NCBI GenBank assembly: GCA_902796045.1
Contig: CADBNQ010000237.1
Location: forward strand, 1 to 6,158
Direction of reading: 5' to 3'
Source: an uncultured Lachnospiraceae bacterium
GTDB lineage: Bacteria; Bacillota; Clostridia; Lachnospirales; Lachnospiraceae
DNA length: 6,158 nt
The notes under the pieces were generated by a model. The model was given only the letters and a program-made list of their open reading frames with translations, was not told where the DNA came from and did no database searches. Position 1 is the first letter of the stretch; each line of letters opens with the position of its first letter. The translations under genes were made by a program, and so were the position numbers. Below are positions 5,903 to 6,158 of this stretch, piece after piece.

Positions 5903-6102
5903 GGCCTTTGCCCTCCGTGTGGTTTTGTTATGATGTGGCGCATGTTCATGGTGACAGGTACCACTGTTTTATCCTCAGAAAACAGCCCATAGCTGCTGTA
6001 CTCATATGCAAGAGGTTCCCTCACCATCAATGCCTTTACCGGATTCAGATTTCTATGTTTTTCCTTTGCATAAAATGAAAAAGTTTCACCCACCCGGTAC
6101 AT
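5899..6102 (-). pseudogene. C-terminal remnant of an IS200-like/REP-associated (Y1) transposase
   Basis: The 67-codon frame contains RNLNPVKALMVREPLAYEYSSYGLF (given here in two parts: RNLNPVKALMV at 17-27 and REPLAYEYSSYGLF at 28-41). This matches the conserved tail of REP-associated Y1 transposases, usually read as H-x-NPV-K/R-AGLV followed by YxxSSY. The rest of the enzyme is missing: the HUH metal-binding motif and catalytic tyrosine are absent, and full-length members have about 150-300 residues. The first 15 residues do not resemble the family, and the ATG has only a weak purine-rich site. A second ATG at 6115 opens nine codons (MRRKNVPGG) in another frame, which might be a trace of the original N-terminus joined by an internal deletion; that is speculative. 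A TATAAT at 6123-6128 lacks a good -35. Translation of this remnant is doubtful. Confidence 0.7.
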
Positions 6103-6158
6103 TCTTTCTTCTCATATTTCCTATTATACGGATTATGTGACATAAAATCAGGCCTGAA

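Noticed and set aside
6123..6128. TATAAT as a promoter for the transposase remnant
   Set aside because: The best -35 at suitable spacing (CTGATT) matches only three of six consensus bases, and the gene it would serve is a remnant.
5640..6158. Terminal inverted repeats or target-site duplications of an insertion sequence
   Set aside because: IS200-like/Y1 elements lack terminal inverted repeats, and I found no convincing element boundary in this stretch.
1..6158. CRISPR array, tRNA, rRNA or attachment site
   Set aside because: No regularly spaced repeats, no cloverleaf-like sequence and no rRNA-like stretch were seen on either strand.

Overview
The window looks like chromosomal or mobile accessory DNA from a Firmicute of the clostridial type, possibly Lachnospiraceae. 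The support is circumstantial: moderate GC, strong AGGAGG-type ribosome binding sites, a near-consensus sigma-A promoter, a lipoprotein-like signal peptide start, and the protein families present. I could not run a database search, so all family calls rest on motif recognition.

Every supported gene lies on the minus strand, so the window reads from right to left. At the right end (5899-6102) is the C-terminal remnant of an IS200-like/REP-associated (Y1) transposase. A possible 34-codon ORF overlaps its stop codon. A weak hairpin terminator (5748-5772) follows. Next comes a very good promoter (TTGACA, 17 bp, TAAAAT; 5676-5704), bracketed by two copies of a 16-bp direct repeat that look like operator sites.

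This promoter appears to drive three genes with gaps of 85 and 69 bp. (1) A 704-residue protein has two N-terminal helix-turn-helix segments and a plasmid pRiA4b ORF-3-like domain split into two halves by roughly 260 residues. (2) A 320-residue protein of unknown fold ends in a zinc-binding SEC-C motif. (3) A 659-residue protein has a long unrecognised helical body, a coiled coil and a C-terminal DUF2325 domain. A convincing Rho-independent terminator (351-383) closes the unit.

The left 350 bases hold no strong gene. They contain a 21-codon piece resembling the start of a phage tape-measure protein, a weak 56-codon ORF with a perfect 8-bp inverted repeat, and at the edge the first nine codons of a secreted protein behind a strong ribosome binding site.

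The core is therefore a self-contained three-gene cassette with its own promoter, probable autoregulation and its own terminator, next to transposon debris. No biochemical function can be assigned with confidence. A regulated accessory islet (stress, defence or mobile-element related) is a reasonable hypothesis, but the sequence does not prove it.
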